From contig NZ_WTVS01000014.1 of NCBI RefSeq assembly GCF_012911005.2, positions 34,777-98,776 of the forward strand: a stretch of 64,000 nt of DNA, given 5' to 3'. The stretch is from Aromatoleum toluolicum (GTDB lineage: Bacteria; Pseudomonadota; Gammaproteobacteria; Burkholderiales; Rhodocyclaceae). Under the pieces are notes generated by a model, which was not told where the DNA came from, ran no database searches, and was given only the letters and a program-made list of their open reading frames with translations. Positions 19,035-32,084 of this stretch are shown one piece after another; positions within the stretch are counted from its first letter, which is position 1, and every line of letters starts with the position of its first letter. A program made the translations under genes and the position numbers.

Positions 19035-19916
19035 TCAGTTCTTCTTGCCCCCGCCGGAATCCTTCATGAACCTGAAGAACTCGGAGCTCGGATCGACGAC
19101 CATCACGTCGCTCTTGTTGGCGAAGCTTTCGCGGTACGCCTCCAGGCTGCGGTAGAAGGAATAGAACTCGGGGCTCTGACCGTAGGCCTGCGCGTAGGTC
19201 GCGGTGGCCTTGGCGTCGCCGACACCCTTGATCTGCTGCGCCTCGCGGTAGGCTTCCGCGACAATGACCTCCCGCTGGCGATCGGCGTCGGCGCGGATCT
19301 TCTCGGCGATCGCACCACCCTCGGAACGCAGCTCGTTGGCGACGCGTTTGCGCTCCGCCTCCATGCGGCGATACACGGACTCCGACACTTCGAGCGGCAG
19401 GTCGACACGCTTCAGGCGCACGTCAAGGATCTGCACGCCGATCTTGCGCGCATCGAGGTCGGCACGGGTGCGCATGTCTTCCATGATCTTGTCGCGCGCA
19501 CCGGACACCACGTCATGCACGGTGCGGCGACCGAACTCCTCGCGCAGCCCGGCATTGACGGTCTGCAGCAGACGGGTGCGCGCGCGCGCCTCGTCACCGG
19601 CGACCGAGACGTAGTAGAGCTGCGGATCGACGATGCGCCACTTGACGAAGTGGTCGACCAGCACGTTCTTCTTCTCTGCGGTGATGAAGCGCTCGGGCTC
19701 CGGCGTATCCATCGTCAGGATGCGGCGGTCGAAGTAGCGCACGTTCTGGATCATGGGCCACTTGAAGTTCAGCCCCGGCTTGTCGATGACTTCCTTGACC
19801 TCACCGAGCTGGAACACGACGGCGAACTGCCGCTGGTCCACGGTAAACAGCGTCATCGACGCGACGGCGGCGAGCAGCAGCAGCGCGCCGGCGAAAATCG
19901 GCAACTTGTCACGCAT
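19035..19916 (-). CDS. hflC: FtsH protease modulator HflC
   Basis: 293-aa SPFH/prohibitin-family protein with one N-terminal membrane anchor (FAGALLLLAAVASMTLFTV). With HflK it forms a large periplasmic-side complex that limits FtsH proteolysis of membrane proteins. Its ATG shares one base with the hflK stop codon, indicating translational coupling. Confidence 0.95.
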   Translation of the reverse strand: MRDKLPIFAGALLLLAAVASMTLFTVDQRQFAVVFQLGEVKEVIDKPGLNFKWPMIQNVRYFDRRILTMDTPEPERFITAEKKNVLVDHFVKWRIVDPQLYYVSVAGDEARARTRLLQTVNAGLREEFGRRTVHDVVSGARDKIMEDMRTRADLDARKIGVQILDVRLKRVDLPLEVSESVYRRMEAERKRVANELRSEGGAIAEKIRADADRQREVIVAEAYREAQQIKGVGDAKATATYAQAYGQSPEFYSFYRSLEAYRESFANKSDVMVVDPSSEFFRFMKDSGGGKKN

Positions 19917-21175
19917 CAGCGCTCTCCCCGTTCACGGTCGCGGGCCATCAGGTCGCGGCTGCGAGATTCCATCGAACTATCGGCCCGCGGCGCGGGCGCG
20001 GGCGCGGCGGCGCCGACCGCCGGCGCGGGAGTCGCGTCGTGCGAGCCCTGGGAGCCCGCGGCTTGCATCAACTTGTCGAGCGGCATGAACAGGAGGTTGC
20101 CGTTGCCCTTGGTATCGACCATGACCTTGCTGGTTTTCGACATGACCTGCTGCATCGTGTCGATATACAGGCGCTCGCGCGTCACTTCTGGCGCACGACG
20201 GTACTCGGTCAGGATCTGAGTGAAGCGGCTCGCGTCGCCTTCTGCGTTCGCGATCACGCGGGACTGGTATGCATTGGCCTCCTCGATGAGTCGCGAGGCC
20301 GTGCCGCGCGCACGCGGAATGACGTCGTTGGCGTAGGCTTCACCCTCGTTGCGCAGGCGTTCCCGGTCCTGCCCCGCCTTCACCGCATCGTCGAACGCGG
20401 CCTGCACCTGCTCGGGCGGCTGGGCGTTCTGCATCGTCACGCGGCTGATCTGGATACCCGTGTCGTAGCGGTCGAGGATCTTCTGGATCCCTTCGTGCGC
20501 ACTCGACGCCATCTGCTCGCGCCCTTCGTAGAGCACGAAGTCCATCTTGTTCATGCCGACGATCTCGCGCATCGCGGATTCGGCTGCATGCATCACCGAC
20601 TCGTCCGCATAGCGGTTGTTGAACAGGTACTTCTCCGGGCTCGTCAGCACGTACTGCACCGCGAACTGGATGTTGATGATGTTCTCGTCGTCGGTGAGCA
20701 TCAGCGCTTCGCGCAGCACCTTGTTGCGCTCGGAGCCGCGATAGCCGACTTCGACGGTGCGCACGCCGGTCAGGTCGACGACGTCGCTGCTCTCGATCGG
20801 ATACGGCAGGCGCCAGCGCAGGCCCGGCTCGGTGGTCTCGACGTACTTGCCGAAGCGCAGGACGACACCGCGCTGGTTCGCATCGACGATGTAGAAGCCG
20901 CTCGCCAGCCAGATCACGGCGATGAGGCCAAGCAACGCGCCAATGCCGCCGCCGAACTGCTTGAACGAGAGCTGCGGGAACTGCGGCCCGCCGCCGTCGC
21001 CACCACCGCCACGCGGCCCGCGCTTGCCGCCGAGCATGCCCGACAGCCGCTGGTTGAAGTCGCGCCACAGGTCCTCGAGGTCGGGCGGGCCCTGATTGCC
21101 CCCCTTCCTGTCGTCGCCGCGCTTGTCGTCGCCATTCCCCTGGTTGCTACCCCAGCGTGGATCGTTGAGAGACAT
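19916..21175 (-). CDS. hflK: FtsH protease modulator HflK
   Basis: 419 aa. A Gly/Pro/Lys-rich cytoplasmic N-terminus (DPRWGSNQGNGDDKRGDD...) precedes a membrane helix near residue 80 and the SPFH domain (IVDANQRGVVLRFGKYVETT). The start at 21175 gives the common opening MSLNDPRWG; a start six codons upstream is possible. It partners HflC and lies 14 bp after hflX. Confidence 0.95.
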   Translation of the reverse strand: MSLNDPRWGSNQGNGDDKRGDDRKGGNQGPPDLEDLWRDFNQRLSGMLGGKRGPRGGGGDGGGPQFPQLSFKQFGGGIGALLGLIAVIWLASGFYIVDANQRGVVLRFGKYVETTEPGLRWRLPYPIESSDVVDLTGVRTVEVGYRGSERNKVLREALMLTDDENIINIQFAVQYVLTSPEKYLFNNRYADESVMHAAESAMREIVGMNKMDFVLYEGREQMASSAHEGIQKILDRYDTGIQISRVTMQNAQPPEQVQAAFDDAVKAGQDRERLRNEGEAYANDVIPRARGTASRLIEEANAYQSRVIANAEGDASRFTQILTEYRRAPEVTRERLYIDTMQQVMSKTSKVMVDTKGNGNLLFMPLDKLMQAAGSQGSHDATPAPAVGAAAPAPAPRADSSMESRSRDLMARDRERGER

Positions 21176-21189
21176 TAGAACGCCTGTAA

Positions 21190-22350
<1,161 letters not shown>

Positions 22351-22385
22351 GGAGGAACTTGGCGTCCATGGGGCGCCGGCGGGAA

Positions 22386-22631
22386 TCAGCTATTGCCGTC
22401 ACCCGAGTCCTGCTGCTGGATGTTGACCGGACGCGCGGGCACGACGGTCGAGATCGCGTGCTTGTACACCATCTGCGTGACGGTGTTCTTCAGCAGCACG
22501 ACGTACTGGTCGAAGGATTCGATCTGGCCCTGCAGCTTGATGCCGTTGACCAGGTAGATCGCCACGGGGACATGCTCCCTGCGCAGGGTGTTCAGGAACG
22601 GGTCTTGTAGAAGTTGCCCTTTGTTGCTCAT
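22386..22631 (-). CDS. hfq: RNA chaperone Hfq
   Basis: 81 aa. Contains the Sm1 motif ([20 protein letters not shown]) and Sm2 motif ([11 protein letters not shown]), with a short C-terminal tail. It mediates small RNA-mRNA pairing and is also needed for nif expression in some diazotrophs. The start MSNKGQLLQ is the family consensus; a longer upstream frame is not conserved-looking. Confidence 0.97.
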   Translation of the reverse strand: MSNKGQLLQDPFLNTLRREHVPVAIYLVNGIKLQGQIESFDQYVVLLKNTVTQMVYKHAISTVVPARPVNIQQQDSGDGNS

Positions 22632-22729
22632 TTTCAAACCTCGAGGCTGCGTTTTATTGTGAATGTAAAGGATTTCATGTTGCACTGCCACATTTGCACG
22701 AACAATCGATCCCGGTGTGGAGTTGGAAA

Positions 22730-24058
22730 CTAGTCTTTTCCGATATACGGATTGTGCGAGGTGCGGAATTGTATCCGCAACGGCGTGCCCTGCAGTTTGA
22801 ACGCCTCGATGAAGGTACGTTCCAGAAAGCGCACGTAGGACACGGGGACGTGGTCGAGCGCGGCGCCGTGGATGACCACGACCGGCGGGTTGTTCCCCCC
22901 CTGGTGCGCGTAGCGCATCTTCGGACGGGAGATGCCGTGGCGCGGCGGCGCCTGCTTCGCGAGCGCAGCCTGCAGCGTGCGGGTCAGGCGCGGGGTCGAC
23001 AGGTTCACCATCGCGGCCGCATAGGCGGCATCGACCGACTTCATGACCGCGGCCACGCCCGCGCCCTTGAGCGCGGAAATGTAGTGGAAGCGCGCGAAGG
23101 ACAGGAAACCGAGCTTGTGCGCGATATCGCGCTTGATCAGTTCGCGGCGGTAGTCATCGACGCTGTCCCACTTGTTCACCGCGACGACCAGGGCTCGGCC
23201 CGATTCGAGGATGAAGCCGGCGATGTGGGCGTCCTGATCGGAGATGTCCTGCGCCGCGTCGAGCACCAGCACGACGACGTTGCACTGCTCGATCGCCTGC
23301 AGCGTCTTGATGACGGAGAACTTCTCGATGGCCTCGAAGATCTTGCCGCGGCGACGCAGGCCGGCCGTGTCGATCAGCGTGTAGTTGCGGCCGTCGCGCT
23401 CGAACGGGATCGCGATGGCGTCGCGCGTGGTGCCCGGCATGTCGAAGGCGATGACGCGCTCCTCGCCGAGCAGGCTGTTCACGAGCGTCGACTTGCCGAC
23501 GTTCGGGCGGCCGACGATCGCGATGCGCGGGCCGCGATCCTCGGCCTCGCCCGGCTCATCATCGAGCGGGAAGTCGGCGAGCACCAGATCGATGACCTGC
23601 TTGATGCCGTCGCCGTGGGCGGCCGAGACCGGCAGCGGCGCTCCGAGGCCGAGCGCATGGAAATCGGCCGCGACGATGCTGCGCTCCATGCCTTCGGCCT
23701 TGTTCACGACCAGATGCACGGGGCGCCCGGCCCGGCGCAGGCGCGAGGCGATCTGCTCGTCGTGCGGCGTCAGGCCGGCGCGGCCGTCGACGAGGAACAG
23801 CAGCACGTCGGCTTCGGCGATCGCCTGTTCGGCCTGGCGGGCCATCTCGTGCATGATGCCGGTCTTGGCGACGGGATCGAAGCCAGCGGTATCGACGACC
23901 AGATAGTCGCGGTCGCCGACCCGGCCGATGCCGTAGTGGCGGTCGCGCGTGAGGCCGGGCTGGTCGGCGACGAGGGCGTCGCGCGTGCGCGTGAGCCGGT
24001 TGAACAGCGTCGACTTACCGACGTTGGGACGACCGACGAGGACGATGGTGGGTTTCAA
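22730..24058 (-). CDS. der: Ribosome biogenesis GTPase Der (EngA)
   Basis: 442 aa with two tandem G domains: GRPNVGKST near residue 8 and again near 184, matching DTAG motifs, then a C-terminal KH-like domain. Essential for 50S assembly. It follows bamB by 14 bp. Confidence 0.97.
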   Translation of the reverse strand: MKPTIVLVGRPNVGKSTLFNRLTRTRDALVADQPGLTRDRHYGIGRVGDRDYLVVDTAGFDPVAKTGIMHEMARQAEQAIAEADVLLFLVDGRAGLTPHDEQIASRLRRAGRPVHLVVNKAEGMERSIVAADFHALGLGAPLPVSAAHGDGIKQVIDLVLADFPLDDEPGEAEDRGPRIAIVGRPNVGKSTLVNSLLGEERVIAFDMPGTTRDAIAIPFERDGRNYTLIDTAGLRRRGKIFEAIEKFSVIKTLQAIEQCNVVVLVLDAAQDISDQDAHIAGFILESGRALVVAVNKWDSVDDYRRELIKRDIAHKLGFLSFARFHYISALKGAGVAAVMKSVDAAYAAAMVNLSTPRLTRTLQAALAKQAPPRHGISRPKMRYAHQGGNNPPVVVIHGAALDHVPVSYVRFLERTFIEAFKLQGTPLRIQFRTSHNPYIGKD

Positions 24059-24072
24059 GCGCTCATTCCCGC

Positions 24073-25215
24073 TCAGCGGGCCTCATACACATGGATGCCG
24101 CCATCGCGCGTCTGGACGACGAAGCCGTCTCGCCCGAAACGGCGCGGGTCGGCGGTAACGGAGCTGCTGTCGGCGCGCGTCCGGGCGGCAAAGCTGCCGT
24201 CATCGCGCTTGAGCAGATGGATATAACCTTCGAAGTCGCCGACCGCGACGAAGTCACCGACGATCAACGGGCGCGACAGGGCGCGGCGCTGCAGTGCTGC
24301 CTGCTTCCACACGTTCGCGCCGCTGGTGCCGTCGAGCGCATGGACCGCGTCGTTGTCGTCGGTGATCACGACGAAGCGGCTGTCGCGATCCATGCCGACG
24401 CTGCTGGAGAAGTCGCGCGACCACAGCGCGTTGCCGTTGGTGGCATCGAAGCATGCGGCGCGCCCCTGGAAGGCGACGGCGCACAGCTCCTTGCGGCCGA
24501 TCACCGGCGTGCCGGCGACGTCGGCGACGCGCTCGAGTTCGGTCGAGCCCTTGGGCGTCGCGACGGTCAGCTCCCAGAGCTGGCCACCGTTGGCGAGGCT
24601 TACCGCGACGAGCTTGCCGCCCGGGTAGCCGGCCACTGCGGCCGGGCCTTCCAGCGTGACACCGGCGAAGCTGCGCAGCGACAACGGCGGCGTCGCGCGC
24701 TGGAACACCCAGCGGCGTGCGCCGTTGGTGGCATCGAGACCGATCAGGCGGCTGTCGGAGGCGCGCACGACGACGATCGCGTCGCCGACCGCCGGGGCGG
24801 CGAGCACTTCCGCGCCGATCGCGGCGCGCCAGCGCTCGGCACCGTTCGCCGCGTCAAGCGCGACGACCTCGCCGGCCGTGGTGGCGACGACGGCGAGCTT
24901 GCCGTTGCTGCCCACGCCTGCGGACAGGCGCTTGGCGGCGTTGACCGACCACACTGCCTTGCCGTCCTTGAAGCGCGCGACGGCGCCGTCATGGGCGGCA
25001 GCATAGACGTCCTCGCCGACGACGGCGGGCTGGAACACGTAGGGGCCGGACTTGCCGATGCGCGCCTGCCACACCGGGCGCAACTCGGCCGAGGCCTTGA
25101 AGTCGGGCAGCTTGGCCGGCTTCGGTCCCGACTCGGCGAACGGGTTGAGCGAGGAGCAGCCGGCAAGCAGCGCCAGCGAGGCCGCCAATGCGAGCGCGGT
25201 GAACGGTCGCTTCAT
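24073..25215 (-). CDS. bamB: Outer-membrane assembly lipoprotein BamB
   Basis: 380 aa. A lipoprotein signal with lipobox LLAGC (Cys near residue 20) is followed by repeated PQQ-type beta-propeller blades ([42 protein letters not shown]). Scaffold of the BAM complex that inserts outer-membrane proteins. It lies between yfgM and der, the standard arrangement. Confidence 0.95.
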   Translation of the reverse strand: MKRPFTALALAASLALLAGCSSLNPFAESGPKPAKLPDFKASAELRPVWQARIGKSGPYVFQPAVVGEDVYAAAHDGAVARFKDGKAVWSVNAAKRLSAGVGSNGKLAVVATTAGEVVALDAANGAERWRAAIGAEVLAAPAVGDAIVVVRASDSRLIGLDATNGARRWVFQRATPPLSLRSFAGVTLEGPAAVAGYPGGKLVAVSLANGGQLWELTVATPKGSTELERVADVAGTPVIGRKELCAVAFQGRAACFDATNGNALWSRDFSSSVGMDRDSRFVVITDDNDAVHALDGTSGANVWKQAALQRRALSRPLIVGDFVAVGDFEGYIHLLKRDDGSFAARTRADSSSVTADPRRFGRDGFVVQTRDGGIHVYEAR

Positions 25216-25218
25216 CGA

Positions 25219-25866
25219 TCAGCTCTCCAGGGCCTGCTGCTTGACGCGAATGACTTCGCGCAGGGTTTCGCTGCCGTCGGCACCTTCCGCGGCCAGCGCA
25301 TCGAGTGCAGCCTGATAGGCGCTGCGGGCCTCGGCGGGCTTGCCGCTCGCTGCCAGCACGTCGCCGCGCAGGTCTTCGAAACGCGCCTTCAGGGCCGGGG
25401 CGGGAGCATTCGTGAGCTGCGCGAGCGCCTGATCGAAAGCGCCTTCATCGAGCAGCAGGGCAGCCAGGCGCAGGCGGGCGATGTCCTTCAACGCGGGATC
25501 GCTGCCCTTGGCGAGCAGCCATTCGAGCTGGGCGCGCGCGTTCTTCGCATCGCCCTTCTCGACCTGCACGCCGGCCGAGGCCAGTGCAGCCATTTCCGCA
25601 TACGCCGTCGAGGGGAATTTTTCGATGAGCTGCCCGGCCGCTTCACGCGTCTTCTGCGCGTCGCCGTTCATCACCGCCTGTTCGAGCGCGAAGTACAGCG
25701 CACCGGCATCGCTGGCCTGACGGTTCTTGTAGTACTGGAAGCCCTGCCAGCCGACCGAGGCCAGCGCGGCAGCCACGGCGATCGCAGTCACCAAATTGCC
25801 GTACCGGACCCACCAGGCCTTCAGTTCGGAAATCTGTTCCTGCTCTTCGAGGTCATACACTGCCAT
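25219..25866 (-). CDS. yfgM: YfgM-like periplasmic TPR protein
   Basis: 215 aa. A short cytoplasmic N-terminus ([19 protein letters not shown]), one membrane helix (about 23-42) and periplasmic TPR-like helices. Family members are ancillary SecYEG-associated chaperones working with PpiD. The ATG at 25866 lies within the end of hisS (14-bp overlap), suggesting translational coupling. Confidence 0.88.
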   Translation of the reverse strand: MAVYDLEEQEQISELKAWWVRYGNLVTAIAVAAALASVGWQGFQYYKNRQASDAGALYFALEQAVMNGDAQKTREAAGQLIEKFPSTAYAEMAALASAGVQVEKGDAKNARAQLEWLLAKGSDPALKDIARLRLAALLLDEGAFDQALAQLTNAPAPALKARFEDLRGDVLAASGKPAEARSAYQAALDALAAEGADGSETLREVIRVKQQALES

Positions 25867-27172
25867 CGTTTTCCTCTTCTTCTTCAGTAAATAGGCATTC
25901 GGCGACGACATCGCCGAGGACTTCGAGGGCGACGCGCTGCTGGCCGCCGGGGCCGCGCAGGGGCTTCAGGCCGACCTCGCCCGCCGCGGCCTCGTCGTCG
26001 CCGATGACGACGGCGAGCTGCGCGCCGCTGGCGTCAGCCTTCTTCATCTGCGACTTGAAGCTGCCGCCGCCGCAGTGCGTGAGCACCGCGAAACCGTAGC
26101 CGCGCAGCGCTTCGGCGGCGCGGAAGGCAAGGCGCTGGGCCTGTTCGCCGAGATGCACGACATACACGTCGGGCAGCGCACGCTCGACCTCGCCGCCGCC
26201 GTCGCGCCACAGGGCCAGCAGGCGCTCGACGCCCATCGCGAAGCCGGCCGCCGGCGCAGGCTTGCCGCCGAGCTGCTCCACCAATCCGTCGTAGCGGCCG
26301 CCCGCGCACACCGTGCCCTGGGCGCCGAGCCGCGTCGTGACCCATTCGAACACGGTGCGGTTGTAGTAGTCGAGGCCGCGCACGAGACGCGGGTTGATGC
26401 GGTACGGGATGCCGGCGTCCTTGAGCAGGGCCTGCACGCCGTCGAAGTGCCGGAGCGAGTCATCGCCGAGGAAGTCGATCAGCCGCGGCGCCGCTTCGAC
26501 GAGTTCCTGCAGGTCGGGGTTCTTGGTGTCGAGGATGCGCAGCGGGTTGGTGTGCAGGCGGCGCTTGCCGTCCTCGTCGAGACGTTCCTGGTGCGCGGAC
26601 AGGTAGGCGATCAGCTCGGCGCGGTGGCGCGCACGCTCCTCGCTGGAGCCCAGCGAGTTGAGTTCGAGCCTGACGTCCTCGAGGCCGAGGTCGTCCCACA
26701 GGCGCGCGCACATCAGGATGTGCTCGGCGTCGATGTCGGGACCGTCGAAGCCCAGAGCCTCGACGCCGATCTGGTGGAACTGGCGATAACGGCCCTTCTG
26801 CGGGCGCTCGTGGCGGAACATCGGCCCGTGGTAGTAGAGGCGCTGGGCGCCCGTCGCGAGCATCTTGTGCTGGATCGCGGCGCGCACGCAGGACGCGGTA
26901 CCTTCGGGGCGCAGCGTCAGGAGCTCGCCGTTGAGGGCATCCTCGAAGGAGTACATCTCCTTCTCGACGATGTCGGTGACTTCGCCGATGGCGCGCTTGA
27001 ACAGCGGCGTCGGTTCGACGATGGGCATGCGGATCGGGCGGTAGCCGTAGCTGCGCAGCCAGTCGCGCACGATGTCTTCGAAGTGTTCCCAGGCCTCGGC
27101 GTCGTCGGGCAGGATGTCGTTCATCCCGCGCACGGCCTGCAGTGTCTGAATTACTGTTTTCTTTTCGCTCAT
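25853..27172 (-). CDS. hisS: Histidyl-tRNA synthetase
   Basis: 439-aa class II aminoacyl-tRNA synthetase. Motif 2 ([19 protein letters not shown]), histidine-binding [12 protein letters not shown] and motif 3 ([12 protein letters not shown]) are seen, with the C-terminal anticodon-binding domain. Full length; upstream gene is ispG. Confidence 0.97.
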   Translation of the reverse strand: MSEKKTVIQTLQAVRGMNDILPDDAEAWEHFEDIVRDWLRSYGYRPIRMPIVEPTPLFKRAIGEVTDIVEKEMYSFEDALNGELLTLRPEGTASCVRAAIQHKMLATGAQRLYYHGPMFRHERPQKGRYRQFHQIGVEALGFDGPDIDAEHILMCARLWDDLGLEDVRLELNSLGSSEERARHRAELIAYLSAHQERLDEDGKRRLHTNPLRILDTKNPDLQELVEAAPRLIDFLGDDSLRHFDGVQALLKDAGIPYRINPRLVRGLDYYNRTVFEWVTTRLGAQGTVCAGGRYDGLVEQLGGKPAPAAGFAMGVERLLALWRDGGGEVERALPDVYVVHLGEQAQRLAFRAAEALRGYGFAVLTHCGGGSFKSQMKKADASGAQLAVVIGDDEAAAGEVGLKPLRGPGGQQRVALEVLGDVVAECLFTEEEEENDGSV

Positions 27173-27183
27173 GGCTGGACGGC

Positions 27184-28440
<1,257 letters not shown>

Positions 28441-28446
28441 TTCAGC

Positions 28447-29433
28447 TCACTCCAGGGTGAATCTAGCGACGCTGACGCGCACGTGAGGCTTCATGTCGTA
28501 CGGCTTGCCGCGATAGTCGAGAGACACCTGCCTGGCGTTGCCGACGACCAGCGCGAAGGGCGGCTTGCCCTGCACGGTGCGCGAACTGCCGGCGCCATTG
28601 ACGCCCGAATAGACGATGGACCCGCGCGCATCGCGCACCTCGATCCAGGATTCGCCTTCGAAACGGAACACGATATGTTCGACGCCCTCGGCGGCGGGTA
28701 GCGCCGCCTGAGTGGCAGCAATTGGCGGCACCACCGCCGGCGGGACGGCCGTGGCGGCAGCGGGGACCGGCGCAAGCGCAGCGGACGGGGGCGCCGCCGG
28801 AGCCTGCACCGCCGCGGTTTCCGGCGCAGGCGCGGCAGACGTAGCCGGAGCAGCGACCGGAAGCGAAGGCACGACGCCGCTCGCGGCGAGCGCGGACTCC
28901 GACACCTGACCTTGCGGCGCCGCAGCGACGCTGGTCACGGCGGGGGCCGCCTGCGTCGCCGGTTCGACGACGGTTTCCGTGACTTCGGCGGTCTCCGCGG
29001 GCATGCGGAACCAGTCGAAGTACCAGCCCACCAGCACCACGAGCAGAAGCGCGCCGGCGATCAGTCCCGCAGGGATTTGCACCGCGCGCCCGCCGCTGCC
29101 GCTGGGCATGACGCCTACGGCGTTCGACACCGGCGCGAGTTCGAGAACGCGCGGGGCGACTTCGGCATCGAAGGCCGCGAGCACGGTCGCCGCATCGACA
29201 CCGAGGTAGCGGGCGTAGTTGCGCAGGAAGCCGCGCGCGAACGCGGCGCCGGGCAGGAGGTCGAGCCGCCCCGCCTCCATCGCCTCGATCTGCCGGCTGG
29301 TCAGCTTGAGGGAATGCGCGACGTCGCTCGTCGTTTCGCCACGGGCTTCGCGCAACTGCCGAAGTTGCGCGCCCATCTCGGCAGCGAGGTCGGTCGATGC
29401 CGCCCCCTGCTGGTCCAGATGCACTTCTGTCAC
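28447..29433 (-). CDS. rodZ: RodZ-like helix-turn-helix membrane protein
   Basis: 328 aa. The cytoplasmic HTH domain (LRQLREARGETTSDVAHSLK, RYLGVDAATVLAAF) is followed by a membrane helix near residues 120-138, a long Ala/Pro-rich periplasmic linker and a C-terminal DUF4115 domain (FEGESWIEVRDARGSIVYSG). RodZ links MreB to the cell-wall elongasome. Its start overlaps the end of pilW by 4 bp. Confidence 0.85.
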   Translation of the reverse strand: MTEVHLDQQGAASTDLAAEMGAQLRQLREARGETTSDVAHSLKLTSRQIEAMEAGRLDLLPGAAFARGFLRNYARYLGVDAATVLAAFDAEVAPRVLELAPVSNAVGVMPSGSGGRAVQIPAGLIAGALLLVVLVGWYFDWFRMPAETAEVTETVVEPATQAAPAVTSVAAAPQGQVSESALAASGVVPSLPVAAPATSAAPAPETAAVQAPAAPPSAALAPVPAAATAVPPAVVPPIAATQAALPAAEGVEHIVFRFEGESWIEVRDARGSIVYSGVNGAGSSRTVQGKPPFALVVGNARQVSLDYRGKPYDMKPHVRVSVARFTLE

Positions 29434-30230
29434 TCGTAATTTCCCTGAATCATCGTCCGGTATTCGGCACTGTCGGCGAAGCGGCCGCGCAGCTGCGCCG
29501 CGTAGCTGGCTTCGGCGTCACGGTTGCCCTGGCGGCGCGCGGTGCGCAGCCCCAGCCACACCGATTGCGGCGTCGGCTCGCCCTGCTGATGCAGGTCGAC
29601 CAGCAGCGCGCTTGCGACGTCGTAGGCGCCGCGCCGGTAGGAGATGCCGGCGAGCTGATACATCGCCTGACGGTTCGCCGGGTCGGCCTGCAAAGCGCGG
29701 CGGAATTCCGCCTCCGCGGCCACATCGTTGTTCTGGCGCAGCTGGCACAGGCCGGCGTTGGTGTAGGGCCGGGTCGGGGTGCGGTAGTACGGGTTGCGCG
29801 CCGACGAGGCAAGTCGCGCCAGGCCGTCCTGCACATTTCCGTTGATGCACTGGAACCAGCCGAAACTGTTGTTGAATTCGGGGTCGTTCGGCGCGGCCTC
29901 GAGTGCGCGCAGGAAGTGCTCGCGCGCCGCGCTGGCGTCGTCGATGGCCATGTACACCAGCCCCATCAGGTGATAGGCCGGCGCGTAATTGGACTGGCTC
30001 TGCAGCGCGATGCGCGCTTCATCGAGCGCGACGGCGTAGTTGCCGAGCTGCAGGTAGGCCACGCCCAGTTCGACGTGCACCTTGGCCGTTGCCTCACCCT
30101 TGCCCGACACCGGCATGTCCGCCACGGGACGATCCGCGAGCGGCGTGCCGGCGGCGTTCATGGTGGCGTTGCAGCCGGCGAGCGCCAGCGCGAACAGCGG
30201 AAGCGACAGCTTCACGAAGAGCCGGGTCAT
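29430..30230 (-). CDS. pilW: Type IV pilus biogenesis lipoprotein PilW/PilF
   Basis: 266 aa. Lipoprotein signal (LFALALAGC) followed by about six TPR units ([37 protein letters not shown]). Family members guide PilQ secretin to the outer membrane. The ATG at 30230 overlaps the rlmN stop region by 4 bp. The rlmN-pilW-rodZ-ispG-hisS order supports the call. Confidence 0.9.
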   Translation of the reverse strand: MTRLFVKLSLPLFALALAGCNATMNAAGTPLADRPVADMPVSGKGEATAKVHVELGVAYLQLGNYAVALDEARIALQSQSNYAPAYHLMGLVYMAIDDASAAREHFLRALEAAPNDPEFNNSFGWFQCINGNVQDGLARLASSARNPYYRTPTRPYTNAGLCQLRQNNDVAAEAEFRRALQADPANRQAMYQLAGISYRRGAYDVASALLVDLHQQGEPTPQSVWLGLRTARRQGNRDAEASYAAQLRGRFADSAEYRTMIQGNYE

Positions 30231-31360
30231 GCACGATCCTCCATCGGTTTGACAAGGCGAACGGTGCGACGCGTGCGATCCTGGACCTGCCCCGCGAGCT
30301 GGCCGCAGGCGGCATTGACGTCGTCGCCACGGGTCTTGCGGGTCGTCGTGACGATGCCCGCGTCGATCAGGATACCTGCAAAGCGGCGTATGCGTTCGGG
30401 CTGGGAACGACCGAAACCCGAGTTGGGGAAGGGGTTGAACGGGATCAGGTTGAACTTGCACGGCACGTCGCGCACGAGGGCGACGAGCGCGCGCGCATGC
30501 GCGTCGGAGTCGTTCACGCCGTCGAGCATGACGTATTCGAAGGTGACGAAGTCGCGCGGGGCGCGCTCGAGGTAACGCCGGCACGCGGCCATCAGCTCGC
30601 GCAGCGGGTACTTCTGGTTGATCGGCACGAGGCGGTCGCGCAGCGCGTCGTCGGGGGCGTGCAGCGACACGGCGAGCGCGACCGGACATTCGTCGCGCAG
30701 GCGGTCCATCGCCGGCACGATGCCGGAGGTCGACACGGTGACGCGGCGGCGCGACAGGCCGTAGGCGTGGTCGTCGAGCATCAGGCGCAGCGCGGTGACG
30801 ACATTGTCGAAGTTGGCGAGCGGCTCGCCCATGCCCATCATGACGACGTTGCTGATGACGCGGCCGTTATCCGCGTCGCCCTCGGCGTCCTTGGCCCCGG
30901 CCGGCGTCGACGTGCCGCCCAGCAGTTTGTTCGCGAGCCACAACTGGCCGATGATCTCGGCCGCCGACAGGTTGCGGTTGAAGCCCTGCTTGCCGGTCGA
31001 GCAGAAGGCGCAGTCGAGCGCGCAGCCGGCCTGCGACGAGATGCACAGGGTGCCGCGGTTGGTCTCGGGGATGAACACAGCCTCGACCGCGTTCGCATTG
31101 CCTACGTCGAGCAGCCACTTGCGCGTGCCGTCTTCCGACACGCTGTCACGGATGGCCTGCGGCGGGCGGACGCACACCTCCTGGGCGAGCTTCGCGCGCA
31201 GGCTCTTCGCGACGTCGGTCATGTTGTCGAAATCGGTTTCGCCGAAGCGGTGCATCCAGCGCATCACCTGACGCGCACGGAAGGGCTTCTCGCCGCGCTC
31301 GGCAAACCAGGCGACGAGGCCGTCGACGTCGAAATCGAGCAGATTGACCGGTGTTTCCAT
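30227..31360 (-). CDS. rlmN: Dual-specificity rRNA/tRNA C2-adenine methyltransferase RlmN
   Basis: 377-aa radical SAM enzyme methylating A2503 of 23S rRNA and A37 of some tRNAs. The cluster motif CALDCAFC (C-x3-C-x2-C) and the GMGEPLAN motif are visible. Confidence 0.96.
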   Translation of the reverse strand: METPVNLLDFDVDGLVAWFAERGEKPFRARQVMRWMHRFGETDFDNMTDVAKSLRAKLAQEVCVRPPQAIRDSVSEDGTRKWLLDVGNANAVEAVFIPETNRGTLCISSQAGCALDCAFCSTGKQGFNRNLSAAEIIGQLWLANKLLGGTSTPAGAKDAEGDADNGRVISNVVMMGMGEPLANFDNVVTALRLMLDDHAYGLSRRRVTVSTSGIVPAMDRLRDECPVALAVSLHAPDDALRDRLVPINQKYPLRELMAACRRYLERAPRDFVTFEYVMLDGVNDSDAHARALVALVRDVPCKFNLIPFNPFPNSGFGRSQPERIRRFAGILIDAGIVTTTRKTRGDDVNAACGQLAGQVQDRTRRTVRLVKPMEDRA

Positions 31361-31388
31361 GTGTTTCCTGTACTGCCCTCAAAATGCA

Positions 31389-31422
31389 ATCGGCCCGCGT
31401 TGCACGAAGTGCGCGGGCCGAT
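31389..31422 (-). terminator. Hairpin after ndk
   Basis: An 11-bp perfect stem (ATCGGCCCGCG with its complement) over a 12-nt loop in the ndk-rlmN gap. On the minus strand it is followed by TGCATTTTG, so termination may be partial. Confidence 0.55.
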
Positions 31423-31445
31423 CCGCGGGCGTAGCCCTGAGAGGC

Positions 31446-31871
31446 TTAGCGGGCGTAAACGTTCATTCCCGGGAAGAAGAACGAGACTTCGACCGCGGCG
31501 GTTTCGGGCGCATCCGAACCATGGACGGCGTTGGCGTCGATCGAATCGGCGAAGTCGGCGCGGATGGTGCCGGCGGCAGCCTTCTTCGGGTCGGTGGCGC
31601 CCATCAGGTCACGGTTCTTGGTGATTGCGTTCTCGCCTTCCAGGACCTGAATCATCACCGGGCCGGAGATCATGAAGGACACCAGATCCTTGAAGAAGGG
31701 GCGTTCCTTGTGCACGGCGTAGAACTGGCCGGCCTCGCGCTCGGACAGGTGCACCATCTTCGAGGCGACGATCTTGAGACCCGCATCTTCGAAGCGCTGG
31801 TAGATCTTGCCGATCACGTTCTTGGCGACGGCGTCGGGCTTGATGATGGACAGGGTGCGTTCGATAGCCAT
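31446..31871 (-). CDS. ndk: Nucleoside diphosphate kinase
   Basis: 141-aa enzyme that equalises NTP pools. The start [15 protein letters not shown] and the active-site histidine in [10 protein letters not shown] are typical. Full length. It is divergent from nifA and marks the end of the housekeeping block. Confidence 0.98.
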   Translation of the reverse strand: MAIERTLSIIKPDAVAKNVIGKIYQRFEDAGLKIVASKMVHLSEREAGQFYAVHKERPFFKDLVSFMISGPVMIQVLEGENAITKNRDLMGATDPKKAAAGTIRADFADSIDANAVHGSDAPETAAVEVSFFFPGMNVYAR

Positions 31872-32030
31872 TTGAAAAAACTCCGGTTTGAATCGGTCAG
31901 CGAAAAATTGGGCGCAAAAAGCGTAGCTCGTGATTCTAGCAGTTTTTCTTGACAGACTCCCAGCGCGGCGACAACCACACGCGAGCCGCAGCACCTCGCC
32001 GGGCGTGTATCTTTTGCGCCGCAGCAAACG

Positions 32031-32046
32031 TGGTGCGGTTCTTGCG
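32031..32046 (+). promoter_or_regulatory. Sigma-54 promoter of nifA
   Basis: TGGTGCGGTTCTTGCG has correct GG/GC spacing. No TGT-N10-ACA NifA site was found upstream, unlike the other nif promoters here. A poor NtrC-like half-dyad (GCACC-N5-GGGCG) lies at 31991-32005. Confidence 0.65.
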
Positions 32047-32084
32047 GAAGACCATGCATCAAACATGGAAATACAGGTTCCGCC

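Noticed and set aside
31991..32005. NtrC site upstream of nifA
   Set aside because: GCACC-N5-GGGCG matches only one half of the dyad; too weak to list as a site.
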